A DNA stretch of 64,000 bases from Bacteroidota bacterium (GTDB lineage Bacteria > Bacteroidota > Ignavibacteria > Ignavibacteriales > Melioribacteraceae), in assembly GCA_018829545.1 (NCBI GenBank), contig JAHJTX010000063.1, forward strand, positions 58,725 through 122,724. Reading direction: 5' to 3'. Shown piece by piece: positions 18,437 through 27,997 of this stretch. The notes beneath the pieces were generated by a model that saw nothing but the letters and a program-made list of their open reading frames with translations, did no database searches and was not told the DNA's origin. A program made the position numbers and the translations under genes. Every line of letters begins with the position of its first letter. Position 1 is the stretch's first letter.

Positions 18437-19145
18437 AAACTTTTCTCCTTTTAAGTTCGGCTTGATGCCGTTTTTTCAATCTTTTTTTGTTTACTAAACT
18501 GTTTACTCTTTCCATAACATCTTTAAAATTATTGAAAGGGAAGTAGGAAATTCTATTCGCATCACAAAACTTGAGCAAAGAGCGCTTGGCAAAAATGTAA
18601 TCCGTAAACTGCGCAGGGCATTTATCGGAATATCCATCACCGATGTAAATAGTGAAATCATCCTCCGAGCTATTATTTATTATATGATTTCTCTTGCAGT
18701 TAGCGCACTGTGTACATTCTGAATCCGAGTGAGGAAATTCCAAACTAAAATCTGACGGATAATTAATTTTCAATTTATTACTGTAAGCCGGTAAATCGTC
18801 CAATTTCGAGTTGAACAGAATTCTGGAGATGTAATAATCAAATCCATCGCTTAAAACAACAACCTCTAAATCGTTTTCTTTACAGAAAGAAATAAAGTCT
18901 TGGAAGTAATCGTCAATCTCAAATGAGTTAAGGAATTTGTTGAATTCAATTTCATCGAGACTTTTTATAGTTTCGTACAGCTTTAACCAAAGCTCTCCGG
19001 AATTAAGTTTATCCGCCATCCAAAGCTCAATCAGTTTGAATGCTTTTTCGGGATCTCCAAAATTTAAAATTATTTCTTCACCTACGTCTTTCTTCGTAAT
19101 CGTACCATCAAAATCAATAAATATTTTCAACTTATGTTTCGTCAT
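18423..19145 (-). CDS. HAD-superfamily phosphatase (MtnX/SerB-like)
   Basis: The 240-residue protein has HAD motif I DFDGTITKKD (nucleophile Asp in DFDGT), motif II in VVVLSDGFDYY and motif III/IV in YIGDGYSDKCPAQFTDY. The spacing fits the HAD-IB group with MtnX-like and phosphoserine phosphatase-like enzymes. A cysteine cluster, CTQCANCKRN near residue 145, sits in the cap region and may bind a metal. The ATG directly follows the smc stop codon. No methionine salvage or serine genes are nearby, so I give no substrate. Confidence 0.82.
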   Translation of the reverse strand: MTKHKLKIFIDFDGTITKKDVGEEIILNFGDPEKAFKLIELWMADKLNSGELWLKLYETIKSLDEIEFNKFLNSFEIDDYFQDFISFCKENDLEVVVLSDGFDYYISRILFNSKLDDLPAYSNKLKINYPSDFSLEFPHSDSECTQCANCKRNHIINNSSEDDFTIYIGDGYSDKCPAQFTDYIFAKRSLLKFCDANRISYFPFNNFKDVMERVNSLVNKKRLKKRHQAELKRRKVYAQG

Positions 19146-22100
19146 CTAACTTTCGATTTTAATTGAATCGTTGAATTGAACGGCGGCAAGTTTAGAAATA
19201 CCTTCTTCCTGCATTGTAACGCCGTACATATTCTCTGCTGAATTCATCGTTCTTTTATTGTGTGTTACAATAATGAACTGAGTGTTGTTACTAAATTCTC
19301 CCAGCAGTTTGGTAAACCTATCAATATTCGCATCGTCGAGAGGAGCGTCAACTTCATCAAGGATACAGAATGGACTGGGCTTAACTAAGTAAATCGCAAA
19401 GAGCAAAGCGGTTGCAGTCAGCGTTTTTTCGCCTCCTGAAAGCAGCTCAATAGATGTTGGTCTTTTACCTTTTGGTTTTGCGAGTATTTCAATTTTTGCT
19501 TCAAGCGGGTCAACATCCTCTTGAAGTAGTAAATCCGCTTCATCGCCGGGATCAAAAAGAGTGCGGAAAATATTAATAAAATTTTCTCTGATCTTCTGAA
19601 AAGTATCGATGAACAATTCCTGTGCGGTGTTATTTATTTCGTGTATAGTTTTTATTAAATCCCTTTCAGATACAACCAAATCGTCACGCTGTTTCTGTAG
19701 AAATTCAAACCGCTCCTGTTCTTCTTCAAACTCGGAGTAAGCTAAAAGATTTATTGGACCCAGAGATTTCAGTTCGTGCTTCAGGTTCTGGACTTCTCCG
19801 GTATTATCAATAAAATTAAACGCATCCAAATCATCAAACGCCTTCAGTTCCAACTCAATCGCATACTCTTCTTTAATGTGATTCAGAAGGTTCTCAACTT
19901 TCATCGAAAGCTGATTCAATTTTATATCAACTTCATGAAGCTGGTCAGAAATATCCTGTCGTTCGTTTCGATGATTGTTTAATTCCTTTTCGTATTTAGC
20001 GGCTTCCTGTTTAAGTGAATCCAAAGCTGTGTTAATAATTTTTTCTTCATCGGCTAACGCCTGCCTTACGGAATATACTTCATCATAATCAATCTGGTAT
20101 TCCTCAAGAAGATTTTTAATTGTAAGCAGTTCTTCCTCAGTAGATTGTATGTCCTTTTCACGGCGTTCGATTGTTAGAATAGTTTTAACTTTATTTTCTT
20201 CCGCGCGTATAATAGAATTTTCTGTGTTAGTCAAACTGCCTTTTAGTCTTTCCAACTCAAGTTCTTTTCTGTTGTTCTCGGATAACGCGACGTTGTATTC
20301 GGTTTCAATTTCTTTAAGCTTGGTTTCAATTTCGTGAAGCTTATTATTAGATTTTTCTTTTAGTATTGTGTTTTCATCGATTAACGCTTTTAAGGACTCA
20401 ATTTCTTTATTGGTATGATTAGCTTCAGCAACTAACTGATTAATTTTTCCTTGAGTTTCGCTAATGAATTCCGAGTACTTAGTTTTCTCAAATTCTAATT
20501 GAGATATCTGCTTCTCAATATTATTAAACTCATTAAGCAGCACCTTGCCTTGATCGGAAATTACCTTCAAATCAATGGAAGAAAGTTTTTCTTCTGTTTC
20601 CTCTATCAACTCCGAAAGTTTTCTAAGATTTGCTTCGTAAGAAGGATATTCTTTTATCAAACTTTCCAGATGCTGCTTTCTGCCGAATAATGTTTCGTCC
20701 AACTTTGGAGAGGAACCCGCTTCAACTTTACCGTCGTTCTGAATTAAATCTCCATCGAGTGTAGTAAAAGTAAAGCGAGGATATTTACTGATGAGCCTCA
20801 ATGCAGAATCAATATCTTTTGCAACAGCAGTTCTGGCTAAAACTTTTTTGAAATAGGGCTTCCATTTTTCGGCGCATTTAACAAATTCGTGCGACCAGCC
20901 TAAAAATCCTTCTTCCTTGGCAATCCTCTCTGCCTTTCTACTCAAAGAGTAATCGTAAATTTTTTCGGGAAGCGTTTTGCTGTTCAAATTGGAATGTTGC
21001 AGTAAATAAAATGAAGCTTTGCCGAGGTCATTTTCTTTTAAATAGTTGATTGCCTTTTTAAGGTCGTCAAAATTTTCAATCAAAAGATTATTAAGAACTT
21101 TTGATAATCCGGCTTCGAGAGCAAACTTAAATTTTTCTTCCGTATCGCCGACATCCGCGAATAATGTTTTGTCCTTGTTAGTCCAGTCGTCATTTTCAAT
21201 AAGAACTTTTGAGCCTTTAGAAACGCCCTCCAAATTTGTAATCATTGTTTGGAGCAATTCAATCTTGTTCTTAAGATTCGTTAAAACGCCTTTTTCTTCT
21301 AGTTCTTTATCTTTAAGCGAAGTAAGCTTTTTTTCGAATGCCTCTTTCTCAGCGATTTTTTTAGAATATAATGTTTCTGTTTCCTCGATCTTCGTTCTTA
21401 TCGCATCTCTTTCATTACTTAAATCCTCCAAATAACCAACAGTTTTGGCAATATTATCAGTGGTTTTCTGAATTATTGAATCTAGTGTAACGATTTCATT
21501 ATTAGTTTTATCAACTGATTTTGATAAACCGTTTAAGTTATTTTCCTGTGAGTTGATAAGTTTGTGTATTTCAATAGCTTCTTCATTCTTAGATTTTAAA
21601 ACTTCTCTTTGCTCTTCAAATGAATTTTTCTTTGTTTCGATTACAGATAATTCCGAAGAGATGTCATTCTTTTTTTCTTCTATCTGAACCTTGATCTTAT
21701 CTATATCGGTTTTTGCAATATCAATAGATTGATCTGTTTCCTGCAATTGATCGTTTAATTCAGAAAGATCTTCACGATATTTCTCAATATTGCGCTGTAA
21801 GGCTTTTTCCCTTTCTTCGGTAACAGAGATATTCTTTTGAACATTATGAAGTTTTTCAGTCTCTTTTGAAATTTCGTACCGCTTGCTTTTTAGGCGGGAT
21901 TCTATTTCTGTTATTTTATCTCTAAATTCTATCAGATTCATTTCAAGATTTCTGATTTCGGAATCGATTAAATTTTTTCTTTCTGCAAATGAAGTATGTT
22001 TTTCATCAAGCACTATTTTACTGCGAGTTGAATTTGCATATTCTCTTTCGGCTAAATCCAGCTCCTTTTCTCTAAGCGCAGATTGGAGTTGATTATATTT

Positions 22101-22739
22101 ATCGGCTCTTTTTGCTTGACGGCTTAAAGAGCGCACATTCTTTTCTACCTCGGCGATGATATCGTTAACGCGGACAAGATCGGATTTCACGTCATCAAGT
22201 TTTTTTAATGATAATCGTCTTCGAAGTTTGTATTTATTAACGCCAGCCGCTTCCTCAAACATGTATCTGCGCTCTTCTGCTTTATTGCTGAGGATGGTTT
22301 CAATCATTTTTAATTCGATCACAGAATAAGCATTTGTGCCCATTCCGGTATCCATAAACAAATTTGTTATGTCCTTTAGGCGGCATACATTTTTATTTAA
22401 AAGATATTCACTTTCGCCGGAGCGGAAAATTCTTCGAGTAATTGTAACTTCAGAATATTCCGTCGGCAATACGCCCTGGTCATTCACAAGAGTTAGTGAA
22501 ACTTCCGACATGCCCATTGGTTTTTTATTACGCGTTCCGTTGAAGATCACGTTTTCCATTTTATCGCTGCGAAGCGTGCTGCTCTTCTGCTCACCGAGAC
22601 ACCAGCGAATTCCATCCACTATATTGGTTTTTCCGCATCCATTGGGACCAACAATTCCTGTAATTCCTTTAGTAAAATTTATTACTGTTTTATTGGCAAA
22701 CGATTTGAAACCGAATATTTCTAACTTCGATAGATACAA
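19146..22739 (-). CDS. smc: Chromosome segregation protein SMC
   Basis: The 1197-residue protein is a full-length SMC ATPase. Walker A GPNGCGKT lies at 31-38, followed by a long coiled coil, a hinge around residues 500-660 (starting near GVSKGSKVLIEN) and a second coiled coil. The C-terminal head has LSGGEKTLTATALLFAIY and the Walker B region FCILDEVDAPLDDANI. It compacts and segregates the chromosome. The start is TTG: an in-frame TAA lies two codons upstream and AAGGGA precedes it by 6 bases. That RBS overlaps the stop region of the GH2-like gene, so translation may be coupled. Confidence 0.97.
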   Translation of the reverse strand: MYLSKLEIFGFKSFANKTVINFTKGITGIVGPNGCGKTNIVDGIRWCLGEQKSSTLRSDKMENVIFNGTRNKKPMGMSEVSLTLVNDQGVLPTEYSEVTITRRIFRSGESEYLLNKNVCRLKDITNLFMDTGMGTNAYSVIELKMIETILSNKAEERRYMFEEAAGVNKYKLRRRLSLKKLDDVKSDLVRVNDIIAEVEKNVRSLSRQAKRADKYNQLQSALREKELDLAEREYANSTRSKIVLDEKHTSFAERKNLIDSEIRNLEMNLIEFRDKITEIESRLKSKRYEISKETEKLHNVQKNISVTEEREKALQRNIEKYREDLSELNDQLQETDQSIDIAKTDIDKIKVQIEEKKNDISSELSVIETKKNSFEEQREVLKSKNEEAIEIHKLINSQENNLNGLSKSVDKTNNEIVTLDSIIQKTTDNIAKTVGYLEDLSNERDAIRTKIEETETLYSKKIAEKEAFEKKLTSLKDKELEEKGVLTNLKNKIELLQTMITNLEGVSKGSKVLIENDDWTNKDKTLFADVGDTEEKFKFALEAGLSKVLNNLLIENFDDLKKAINYLKENDLGKASFYLLQHSNLNSKTLPEKIYDYSLSRKAERIAKEEGFLGWSHEFVKCAEKWKPYFKKVLARTAVAKDIDSALRLISKYPRFTFTTLDGDLIQNDGKVEAGSSPKLDETLFGRKQHLESLIKEYPSYEANLRKLSELIEETEEKLSSIDLKVISDQGKVLLNEFNNIEKQISQLEFEKTKYSEFISETQGKINQLVAEANHTNKEIESLKALIDENTILKEKSNNKLHEIETKLKEIETEYNVALSENNRKELELERLKGSLTNTENSIIRAEENKVKTILTIERREKDIQSTEEELLTIKNLLEEYQIDYDEVYSVRQALADEEKIINTALDSLKQEAAKYEKELNNHRNERQDISDQLHEVDIKLNQLSMKVENLLNHIKEEYAIELELKAFDDLDAFNFIDNTGEVQNLKHELKSLGPINLLAYSEFEEEQERFEFLQKQRDDLVVSERDLIKTIHEINNTAQELFIDTFQKIRENFINIFRTLFDPGDEADLLLQEDVDPLEAKIEILAKPKGKRPTSIELLSGGEKTLTATALLFAIYLVKPSPFCILDEVDAPLDDANIDRFTKLLGEFSNNTQFIIVTHNKRTMNSAENMYGVTMQEEGISKLAAVQFNDSIKIES

Positions 22740-22749
22740 GAATTATCCC

Positions 22750-25305
22750 TTAAATAAATTGATATTGTTTATATGCAGTAATTATGAATGAAAGCGTTGA
22801 ACTCTCTAGTTGGAAATAAAGGAGTAAACCGCTAAACAAAATCACTAAAAATCCGATTGTGTAAAAATATGCTGTTGATCGGGAAATATCGAAAATCACA
22901 TAAATCCCTTTTATAATTCTCTGCACAAGCCAGATAAAGTAGACCACCAAAAAAATATAGATATAGAGATTTATGGTATCTGCGATCAGAATCTTATATA
23001 GAACTAGTTTAATAGGGAGTAATATTGTAAGAGGTAAAAATGACCAAATTACCATGTAATAAATGTTCGAGAATAACACCTTAGTCTTCGTAAAAAAGGA
23101 AGCGATCTTAAGCGTCAAACTAATAATAAAAAATAAGCATGCCGTAGCAACACTGAGATAAATGAACGCTTCTACAGGATTCCAAGACAAAAACGATACC
23201 AAATTGATTAACCATGGCAAATCAAACGATATAATAATTTTTTCTAATAGGATATTATTTTTTAGAAAGTACAGTACATTTATTAGTAAAAGCCCATGCG
23301 CACCTGCAAGTATTAACATCAAAGCGTTTGTATGAAACCCTGATAGAATTCTAAGATCGCGGATATCTGCAAAAAAATTATAAGGTCTAATAAGAGCTCG
23401 CGTTGCGTCTTCTCTGAATTTCTTTTTAGAATTAATGAGCAACCCCATCGCTATGGCAAGTATCAATCCCGTCATTACAAAAAAGATGGGTGAATCATCA
23501 ATCTTAGTTCCGATTGGAATTGCTACACGCGAACCGTGATTCAATTTACTTTGAAGAACTTTGTAAGAAATATTGTTGGTGTTTTTACCTTTTGACAAAA
23601 CGCCCAAAGAGTAATGTTGATTTTCATTATAGCCGGCGTACAAAGATTTAAAATCTCCGGAGTAATCGAATAATGAATTGATTACGACTCCGGCAATTTT
23701 ATTCTTTCTGCTGAAATCAAAAGTATTTTCGAAATACTTTGCCTGCGCTTCCGGTGAGTTCGCATGTAAATATCCGCTCATACTCCCGTGAAAAAGAGGA
23801 TAACTTGCCTCGCTAATAAAAATCTTGGAAGCGCCGATATTACTTTCACTTTCGTTTATTTGCAACTCATCTGCATACAACTCAATTCCGTACAAATCGA
23901 GTCCGCATTCAGAATTTGGTCTTCCCGCAAAAGATGCATAAACAGGTTTTGAAGTTAATTCCTTAAAGTTGTTGGCAGCAGTTTCAAGAAATCTCATGTG
24001 GAATTCGGAATCAGGAATGAATGAGCTGCCAAGTCCTATTGCAAGAACAGAACTATAGCTATTGTACTCTTTAACAAAAGTCTCAGCTAACTTTGAAAAT
24101 CTATCTGCAAAATTCCCATTTTGGATAAATGATTCGGGCAGTGAATTTAAGGGAAGTTCTATTAGCGCGAACAAACCAAGATTACGGCACATTTCAAGAG
24201 CCACCGGATGCGGATAATCTTTTGCAAATCGAACAGTGTTAAAACCCGTTCTTTTAATTAAACTCAAATCATCGAGTAAATCATTCAAATCGGCTAAATA
24301 CTTATCATCGCTAAGAGAAGTGTAATATGTAGTTCCACTTATCTCGAAATTCTTGCCGTTTAATTTTAATTGATCGCCCAAAGTAATGGAATAAAGCGGA
24401 AAACTTTTAGTGTATTCATCAACCTTATTCCCATTTGCAAGTAAAGCCACTGTGACCGAATAAGATTTGGGTGATTCCGGAGACCAAAGCTCCGGATTCT
24501 TAATTTCAATTGGGACGTTTAATTTTTTCTCAATATTTGCCAACGCTAATTTAGTGCGGCTCACTTCGTTATTATTCGGGTCAGTTACTTTTATTTCCAA
24601 CTCAATTTTTTCTCCCTGGTGAATTTTGAATTCCTCAGAAGAATTTTTCATCAAATCAATTTTAGCGTTTAGCTTAGCAGAAGAAAAAAGATTATCGAAT
24701 TGAGCGTCAACCGAAGCGATAATGATAGAAATTGGAGGCATAATTTCAAGGAATATTTCCTTTGTTATACCGCCGAATGATTTTGGAAATAAAAATCTCT
24801 GGGCAAATGGAATGGTTGTCTCGGAATCTAATTCATAAGAAACTTTGATTTTAAGAATGTTTTCGCCGCCAAAGATTAACAATTCCTGAGGTAGATAAAC
24901 AAGATAGGGAACGCTGCTGGCGCTATTTCTATTTATCGAAAAATCATTTAGAAAAATTTCCGCTTGATTGTTGATTCCCAAAATGTTCAAACGGTAAACT
25001 GAGTTATCAGTTCCATCTCCAATTATGTTGAACGAACTCTCGTAAATAATAGATTCGCTTGAAACAAAAGAAGAAGGGATCGCAATTTCAACCTTTTGTG
25101 AAGGATTATCTTCGGGATAAACTTTCCAATTGCTGTTTAACGATATAATTTTTCGAGTTTCGGAGCGATTAAGAAACGAATTGTAATATTCCAGATTTTG
25201 ATTCGGCAGAAGCTGCTTGAACTTAATTTGAGCAGAAAATGATTGAAATGAGATTAGGCATGCAATTAGTGCAAAAAACTTCAAGTTTTTCAACTTATCC
25301 TTCAT
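22750..25305 (-). CDS. GH2-like glycosidase-fold protein fused to a six-helix membrane domain
   Basis: I choose the ATG at 25305 (851 residues) because it begins a clear signal peptide (KNLKFFALIACLISFQSFSAQ). The frame extends upstream to 25359 but without such a start. The N-terminal 300 residues look like the GH2 jelly-roll and Ig domains. A TIM-barrel-like part follows (TGFNTVRFAKDYPHP, LFALIELPLN). The usual acid/base motif ending in NE is replaced by VLAIGLGSSF. A possible nucleophile Glu remains in FISEASYP. The last 240 residues hold about six membrane segments. The protein may have lost hydrolase activity. It is followed by smc after 10 bases. Confidence 0.75.
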   Translation of the reverse strand: MKDKLKNLKFFALIACLISFQSFSAQIKFKQLLPNQNLEYYNSFLNRSETRKIISLNSNWKVYPEDNPSQKVEIAIPSSFVSSESIIYESSFNIIGDGTDNSVYRLNILGINNQAEIFLNDFSINRNSASSVPYLVYLPQELLIFGGENILKIKVSYELDSETTIPFAQRFLFPKSFGGITKEIFLEIMPPISIIIASVDAQFDNLFSSAKLNAKIDLMKNSSEEFKIHQGEKIELEIKVTDPNNNEVSRTKLALANIEKKLNVPIEIKNPELWSPESPKSYSVTVALLANGNKVDEYTKSFPLYSITLGDQLKLNGKNFEISGTTYYTSLSDDKYLADLNDLLDDLSLIKRTGFNTVRFAKDYPHPVALEMCRNLGLFALIELPLNSLPESFIQNGNFADRFSKLAETFVKEYNSYSSVLAIGLGSSFIPDSEFHMRFLETAANNFKELTSKPVYASFAGRPNSECGLDLYGIELYADELQINESESNIGASKIFISEASYPLFHGSMSGYLHANSPEAQAKYFENTFDFSRKNKIAGVVINSLFDYSGDFKSLYAGYNENQHYSLGVLSKGKNTNNISYKVLQSKLNHGSRVAIPIGTKIDDSPIFFVMTGLILAIAMGLLINSKKKFREDATRALIRPYNFFADIRDLRILSGFHTNALMLILAGAHGLLLINVLYFLKNNILLEKIIISFDLPWLINLVSFLSWNPVEAFIYLSVATACLFFIISLTLKIASFFTKTKVLFSNIYYMVIWSFLPLTILLPIKLVLYKILIADTINLYIYIFLVVYFIWLVQRIIKGIYVIFDISRSTAYFYTIGFLVILFSGLLLYFQLESSTLSFIITAYKQYQFI

Positions 25306-25328
25306 GAAAATATTGGAAATAAAGATTG

Positions 25329-25359
25329 CAAATATACTAAAAAAAGGAGGGCAAATCAA
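25329..25359 (-). promoter_or_regulatory. Possible Bacteroidota-type promoter for the GH2-smc transcript
   Basis: On the minus strand TTG (25357-25359) is followed after 20 bases by TATATTTG (25329-25336), fitting the TTG / TAnnTTTG layout. The -7 element ends 23 bases before the chosen ATG at 25305. Confidence 0.4.
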
Positions 25360-25487
25360 TTAAATGGAAGTATGTAAACCTTGATTTTACAACAACTTAA
25401 AAGAATTTTTATCAGATCACAACATAATAATGCAACTTATTCGAAAAGAGGAAAAATTTTGTCTTCTTTGCTAAAAATTAAGAAGTA

Positions 25488-25504
25488 CCCCGAAAATATC
25501 GGGG
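25488..25504 (-). terminator. Terminator after tpiA
   Basis: CCCCGA (25488-25493) pairs with TCGGGG (25499-25504) around AAATA. The minus-strand tail is TACTTCTTAATTTTT. It lies 11 bases after the tpiA stop and ends the mrp-nifU-tpiA transcript. Confidence 0.7.
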
Positions 25505-25514
25505 CAATCAAATC

Positions 25515-26270
25515 TTAATAAGCCGCTTTAATTATTTCTAAAAATGAAGCTGAATCTAAGCAAGCGCCGCCAACAAGCGCTCCATCAATATCCTCTTGTG
25601 ACAATAATTCTACGGCATTATTCGGTTTAACGCTGCCGCCATATTGAATCACCAAATCGTTAGAAGCGGATGCTGAATACAATTTTTCAATAAGAGAACG
25701 AATAAACTTATGAATTTCCTGTGCTTGCTCTGGAGACGCAGTTTTGCCAGTGCCGATTGCCCAAACGGGTTCGTATGCAATAATAATATTTTTCAAATCG
25801 TTCTCATTAATTCCAGCCAGACCGCCTTTTATTTGTGTCTCAATTACCTTTTGAGTAATTCCTTTTTCTCTCTCATCAAGGGTTTCACCAACACAAAAGA
25901 TTAGTTTAAGACCGTCTGTGAGAACGGCTTTATTCTTCTTGTTAATAGTTTCATCGGATTCATTAAAAATTGTGCGCCTTTCGGAATGTCCCACAATCGC
26001 ATATTCGCATCCAACACTTTTTAGCATTTCAGTGGAAATTTCTCCGGTGAAAGCGCCGCTTTTTTCAAAGTGAACGTTTTGAGCGCCCAACTTTACAGGA
26101 GAATCTTTAACTAAAGTATAAACCGTTTCCAAGGAAGTGAACGGAGGACAGACTATTACATCCACATTGTCATTTTCTGACAAACCATTTTTAATTTGAG
26201 AAACTAATTTGATTGAATCGCTAAGATTCAAATTCATTTTCCAATTTCCAGCAATAACTTTTTTTCGCAT
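25515..26270 (-). CDS. tpiA: Triosephosphate isomerase
   Basis: The 251-residue TIM barrel interconverts dihydroxyacetone phosphate and glyceraldehyde 3-phosphate. The catalytic Lys is K11 in GNWKMN, the His is in IVGHSERR (about 95-102), and the Glu is in AYEPVWAIGTGKTAS with the mobile loop 6. The phosphate-binding end has YGGSVKP and GALVGGACLD. It is the third gene of the mrp-nifU-tpiA run, 33 bases after the NifU-like gene. Confidence 0.98.
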   Translation of the reverse strand: MRKKVIAGNWKMNLNLSDSIKLVSQIKNGLSENDNVDVIVCPPFTSLETVYTLVKDSPVKLGAQNVHFEKSGAFTGEISTEMLKSVGCEYAIVGHSERRTIFNESDETINKKNKAVLTDGLKLIFCVGETLDEREKGITQKVIETQIKGGLAGINENDLKNIIIAYEPVWAIGTGKTASPEQAQEIHKFIRSLIEKLYSASASNDLVIQYGGSVKPNNAVELLSQEDIDGALVGGACLDSASFLEIIKAAY

Positions 26271-26303
26271 CGAAGACTCACACTATATTTTAAATAAATT
26301 CAA

Positions 26304-26537
26304 TTATACCGATTCAACTCTTCTAATTCCCGGAACTTCGCGGATGAGCGCGCGTTCCACACCTGCCCGCAAAGTCATTTGAGACATTGGGCATCCAACA
26401 CAAGCTCCTTTTAATCGGACTTCAACAATTCCTTCACTAGTAACATTTACAAGTTCAACATCTCCGCCATCCGCTTGAAGATAGGGGCGAATTGTTTCTA
26501 AAGCATTTTCAACTTGTTCATTGATTGATTCGCTCAT
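26304..26537 (-). CDS. NifU C-terminal-domain iron-sulfur scaffold protein
   Basis: The 77-residue protein is a lone Nfu domain. It has GGDVELVNV and the cluster-binding [14 protein letters not shown] with both cysteines of CxxC. Such proteins carry a 4Fe-4S cluster to target apoproteins. It directly follows mrp, another iron-sulfur assembly gene, after 22 bases. The length is normal for a stand-alone Nfu domain. Confidence 0.93.
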   Translation of the reverse strand: MSESINEQVENALETIRPYLQADGGDVELVNVTSEGIVEVRLKGACVGCPMSQMTLRAGVERALIREVPGIRRVESV

Positions 26538-26559
26538 TTCATTTCCTAATTCTATTTTA

Positions 26560-27660
26560 TTAGTTATCTAAAACAATTTCAATTTTAGGGCTAACTGTTT
26601 TGCTATTCACAATGCTAATTTCGGCAGCGAGATTTTGACTAATCTCTTTAATTTTCTTTGATTCTGCCGATGAAGGGAAAGCGTCTACAATAGGGCGCCC
26701 CAAATCTCCGCCTTCTCTAATTCTCGAATCAATGGGAATACCACCGAGGAATTTCACGTTTAATTCATTAGCCAATCTTTCTCCGCCGCCGGAACTAAAA
26801 ATATCGTATCTATTTCCTGTATCGGGCGCTATGAAATAGCTCATATTCTCAATAATTCCAAAGACCGGAACGTTAACCCGATTAAACATTTTTAATCCCT
26901 TTTTTGCGTCAATTAACGAAACATCCTGCGGTGTAGTAACTATTATTGCTCCGGTCAAGGGTATAGTCTGAACTAATGTAAGTTGAATGTCGCCCGTTCC
27001 AGGAGGCAAATCAAAAACCAGATAATCCAAGTCTCCCCAATTAATATCAGTCATAAACTGCTTAACTGCGCCGCTTGCCATTGGTCCTCGCCAGATAACA
27101 GGCGCATCGTCTTCGATTAAAAATCCAATCGACATTAATTTAACGCCGAATTTTTCTAAAGGAATCATTTTTCCGGTATTTGGATCTTGATAGATTTTTG
27201 GTTTTTCGGTCAGTCCAAACATTAACGGTATACTTGGTCCGTAGATATCTGCGTCAATTAAACCGACTGTAGCGCCCTGAGATGCAAGAGCTATCGCAAG
27301 ATTTACAGCAACTGTGCTTTTACCAACACCGCCTTTGCCGCTTGCCACAGCAATTGTATTTTTAACTCCCGGTAGAATTGCATTTTTTCTTTCATTAGAA
27401 TGCGAAACCACGTTTGAAGTCATATTCACATTTAGTTCTGTTATTTCCGGAATATCGTTCTTTAATGCCGCAATGCAATCATTCTGAATTTCATCTTTTA
27501 AAGGGCAAGCCGGAGTTGTTAGTTGTATGTCAACGGAAACATTTGTTCCATCGATTTTTATATTTTTAACCATGTTTAGCGTTACTAAATCTTTATGCAG
27601 ATCGGGATCGTCCACTTTTTTTAAGGCTTCAAGAATTCGATCCGTGGTAATATTACTCAT
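26560..27660 (-). CDS. mrp: Mrp/NBP35-type iron-sulfur carrier P-loop ATPase with DUF59 domain
   Basis: I choose the ATG at 27660 (366 residues), which has AAAGGAT upstream; the frame is open to 27687. Residues 5-90 form a DUF59/MIP18-like domain ([19 protein letters not shown], with CPLKD). The deviant Walker A is [17 protein letters not shown] near 110, then [15 protein letters not shown] and [14 protein letters not shown]. The CxxC that usually follows ENMSYF is absent here ([13 protein letters not shown]), so cluster binding at the dimer interface may differ. Its neighbour is the Nfu protein, consistent with iron-sulfur cluster delivery. Confidence 0.95.
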   Translation of the reverse strand: MSNITTDRILEALKKVDDPDLHKDLVTLNMVKNIKIDGTNVSVDIQLTTPACPLKDEIQNDCIAALKNDIPEITELNVNMTSNVVSHSNERKNAILPGVKNTIAVASGKGGVGKSTVAVNLAIALASQGATVGLIDADIYGPSIPLMFGLTEKPKIYQDPNTGKMIPLEKFGVKLMSIGFLIEDDAPVIWRGPMASGAVKQFMTDINWGDLDYLVFDLPPGTGDIQLTLVQTIPLTGAIIVTTPQDVSLIDAKKGLKMFNRVNVPVFGIIENMSYFIAPDTGNRYDIFSSGGGERLANELNVKFLGGIPIDSRIREGGDLGRPIVDAFPSSAESKKIKEISQNLAAEISIVNSKTVSPKIEIVLDN

Positions 27661-27684
27661 TAAAAATCCTTTTGTTTTGAAAAG

Positions 27685-27692
27685 CAAAATTA
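27685..27692 (-). promoter_or_regulatory. Possible -7 element before mrp
   Basis: On the minus strand this reads TAATTTTG, a match to TAnnTTTG, 24 bases upstream of the mrp ATG at 27660. I see no good -33 element, so this is weak. Confidence 0.25.
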
Positions 27693-27910
27693 AGAAAATT
27701 ATTCATGGATAGCATTGATTGCTGCAATTAATCTCATGTTTTCTTCTTTAATTAACGGTTTCATTTCAAAAATAGCCAAAAGAAGACACGAAGTCCAAAA
27801 AATAAATTCGAGACGTGTTCATTTCCCAACGATAGCTTGCTATTAAAGAAATGCGTGGTTATGTTTATCATAAATAGAAATGAGATTGTTCTTAATTATG
27901 AACTATCATA

Positions 27911-27957
27911 TAAGAATTTTTATAGAACTTTGTGATCTCAGATTTTTTAAATTCTTA
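27911..27957. promoter_or_regulatory. Inverted repeat upstream of the iron operon
   Basis: TAAGAATTT and AAATTCTTA are perfect reverse complements separated by 29 bases, ending 40 bases before the ATG of the DtxR-FeoA gene. The arms are 38 bases apart centre to centre. They could be paired operator half-sites or a weak hairpin; a match to a known DtxR or Fur box is not evident. Confidence 0.3.
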
Positions 27958-27997
27958 TTACTTTGACTAAAAAACAGTATTATTCACGAAAAACAAT

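Larger units (their letters stand above)
27661..27997. other. Divergent intergenic region between mrp and the iron operon
   Basis: This 337-base AT-rich stretch separates mrp (-) from the DtxR-FeoA gene (+) and should hold both promoters. It contains a nested hairpin at 27820-27853 (CATTTC with GAAATG outside, ATAGC with GCTAT inside). It also holds a 9-base inverted repeat, TAAGAATTT (27911-27919) and AAATTCTTA (27949-27957). I see no coding sequence, tRNA or recognisable riboswitch. Confidence 0.6.

Noticed and set aside
26560..27687. Long start of mrp at 27687
   Set aside because: The ATG at 27660 has a good AAAGGA and begins right at the DUF59 domain; the extra nine residues have no support.
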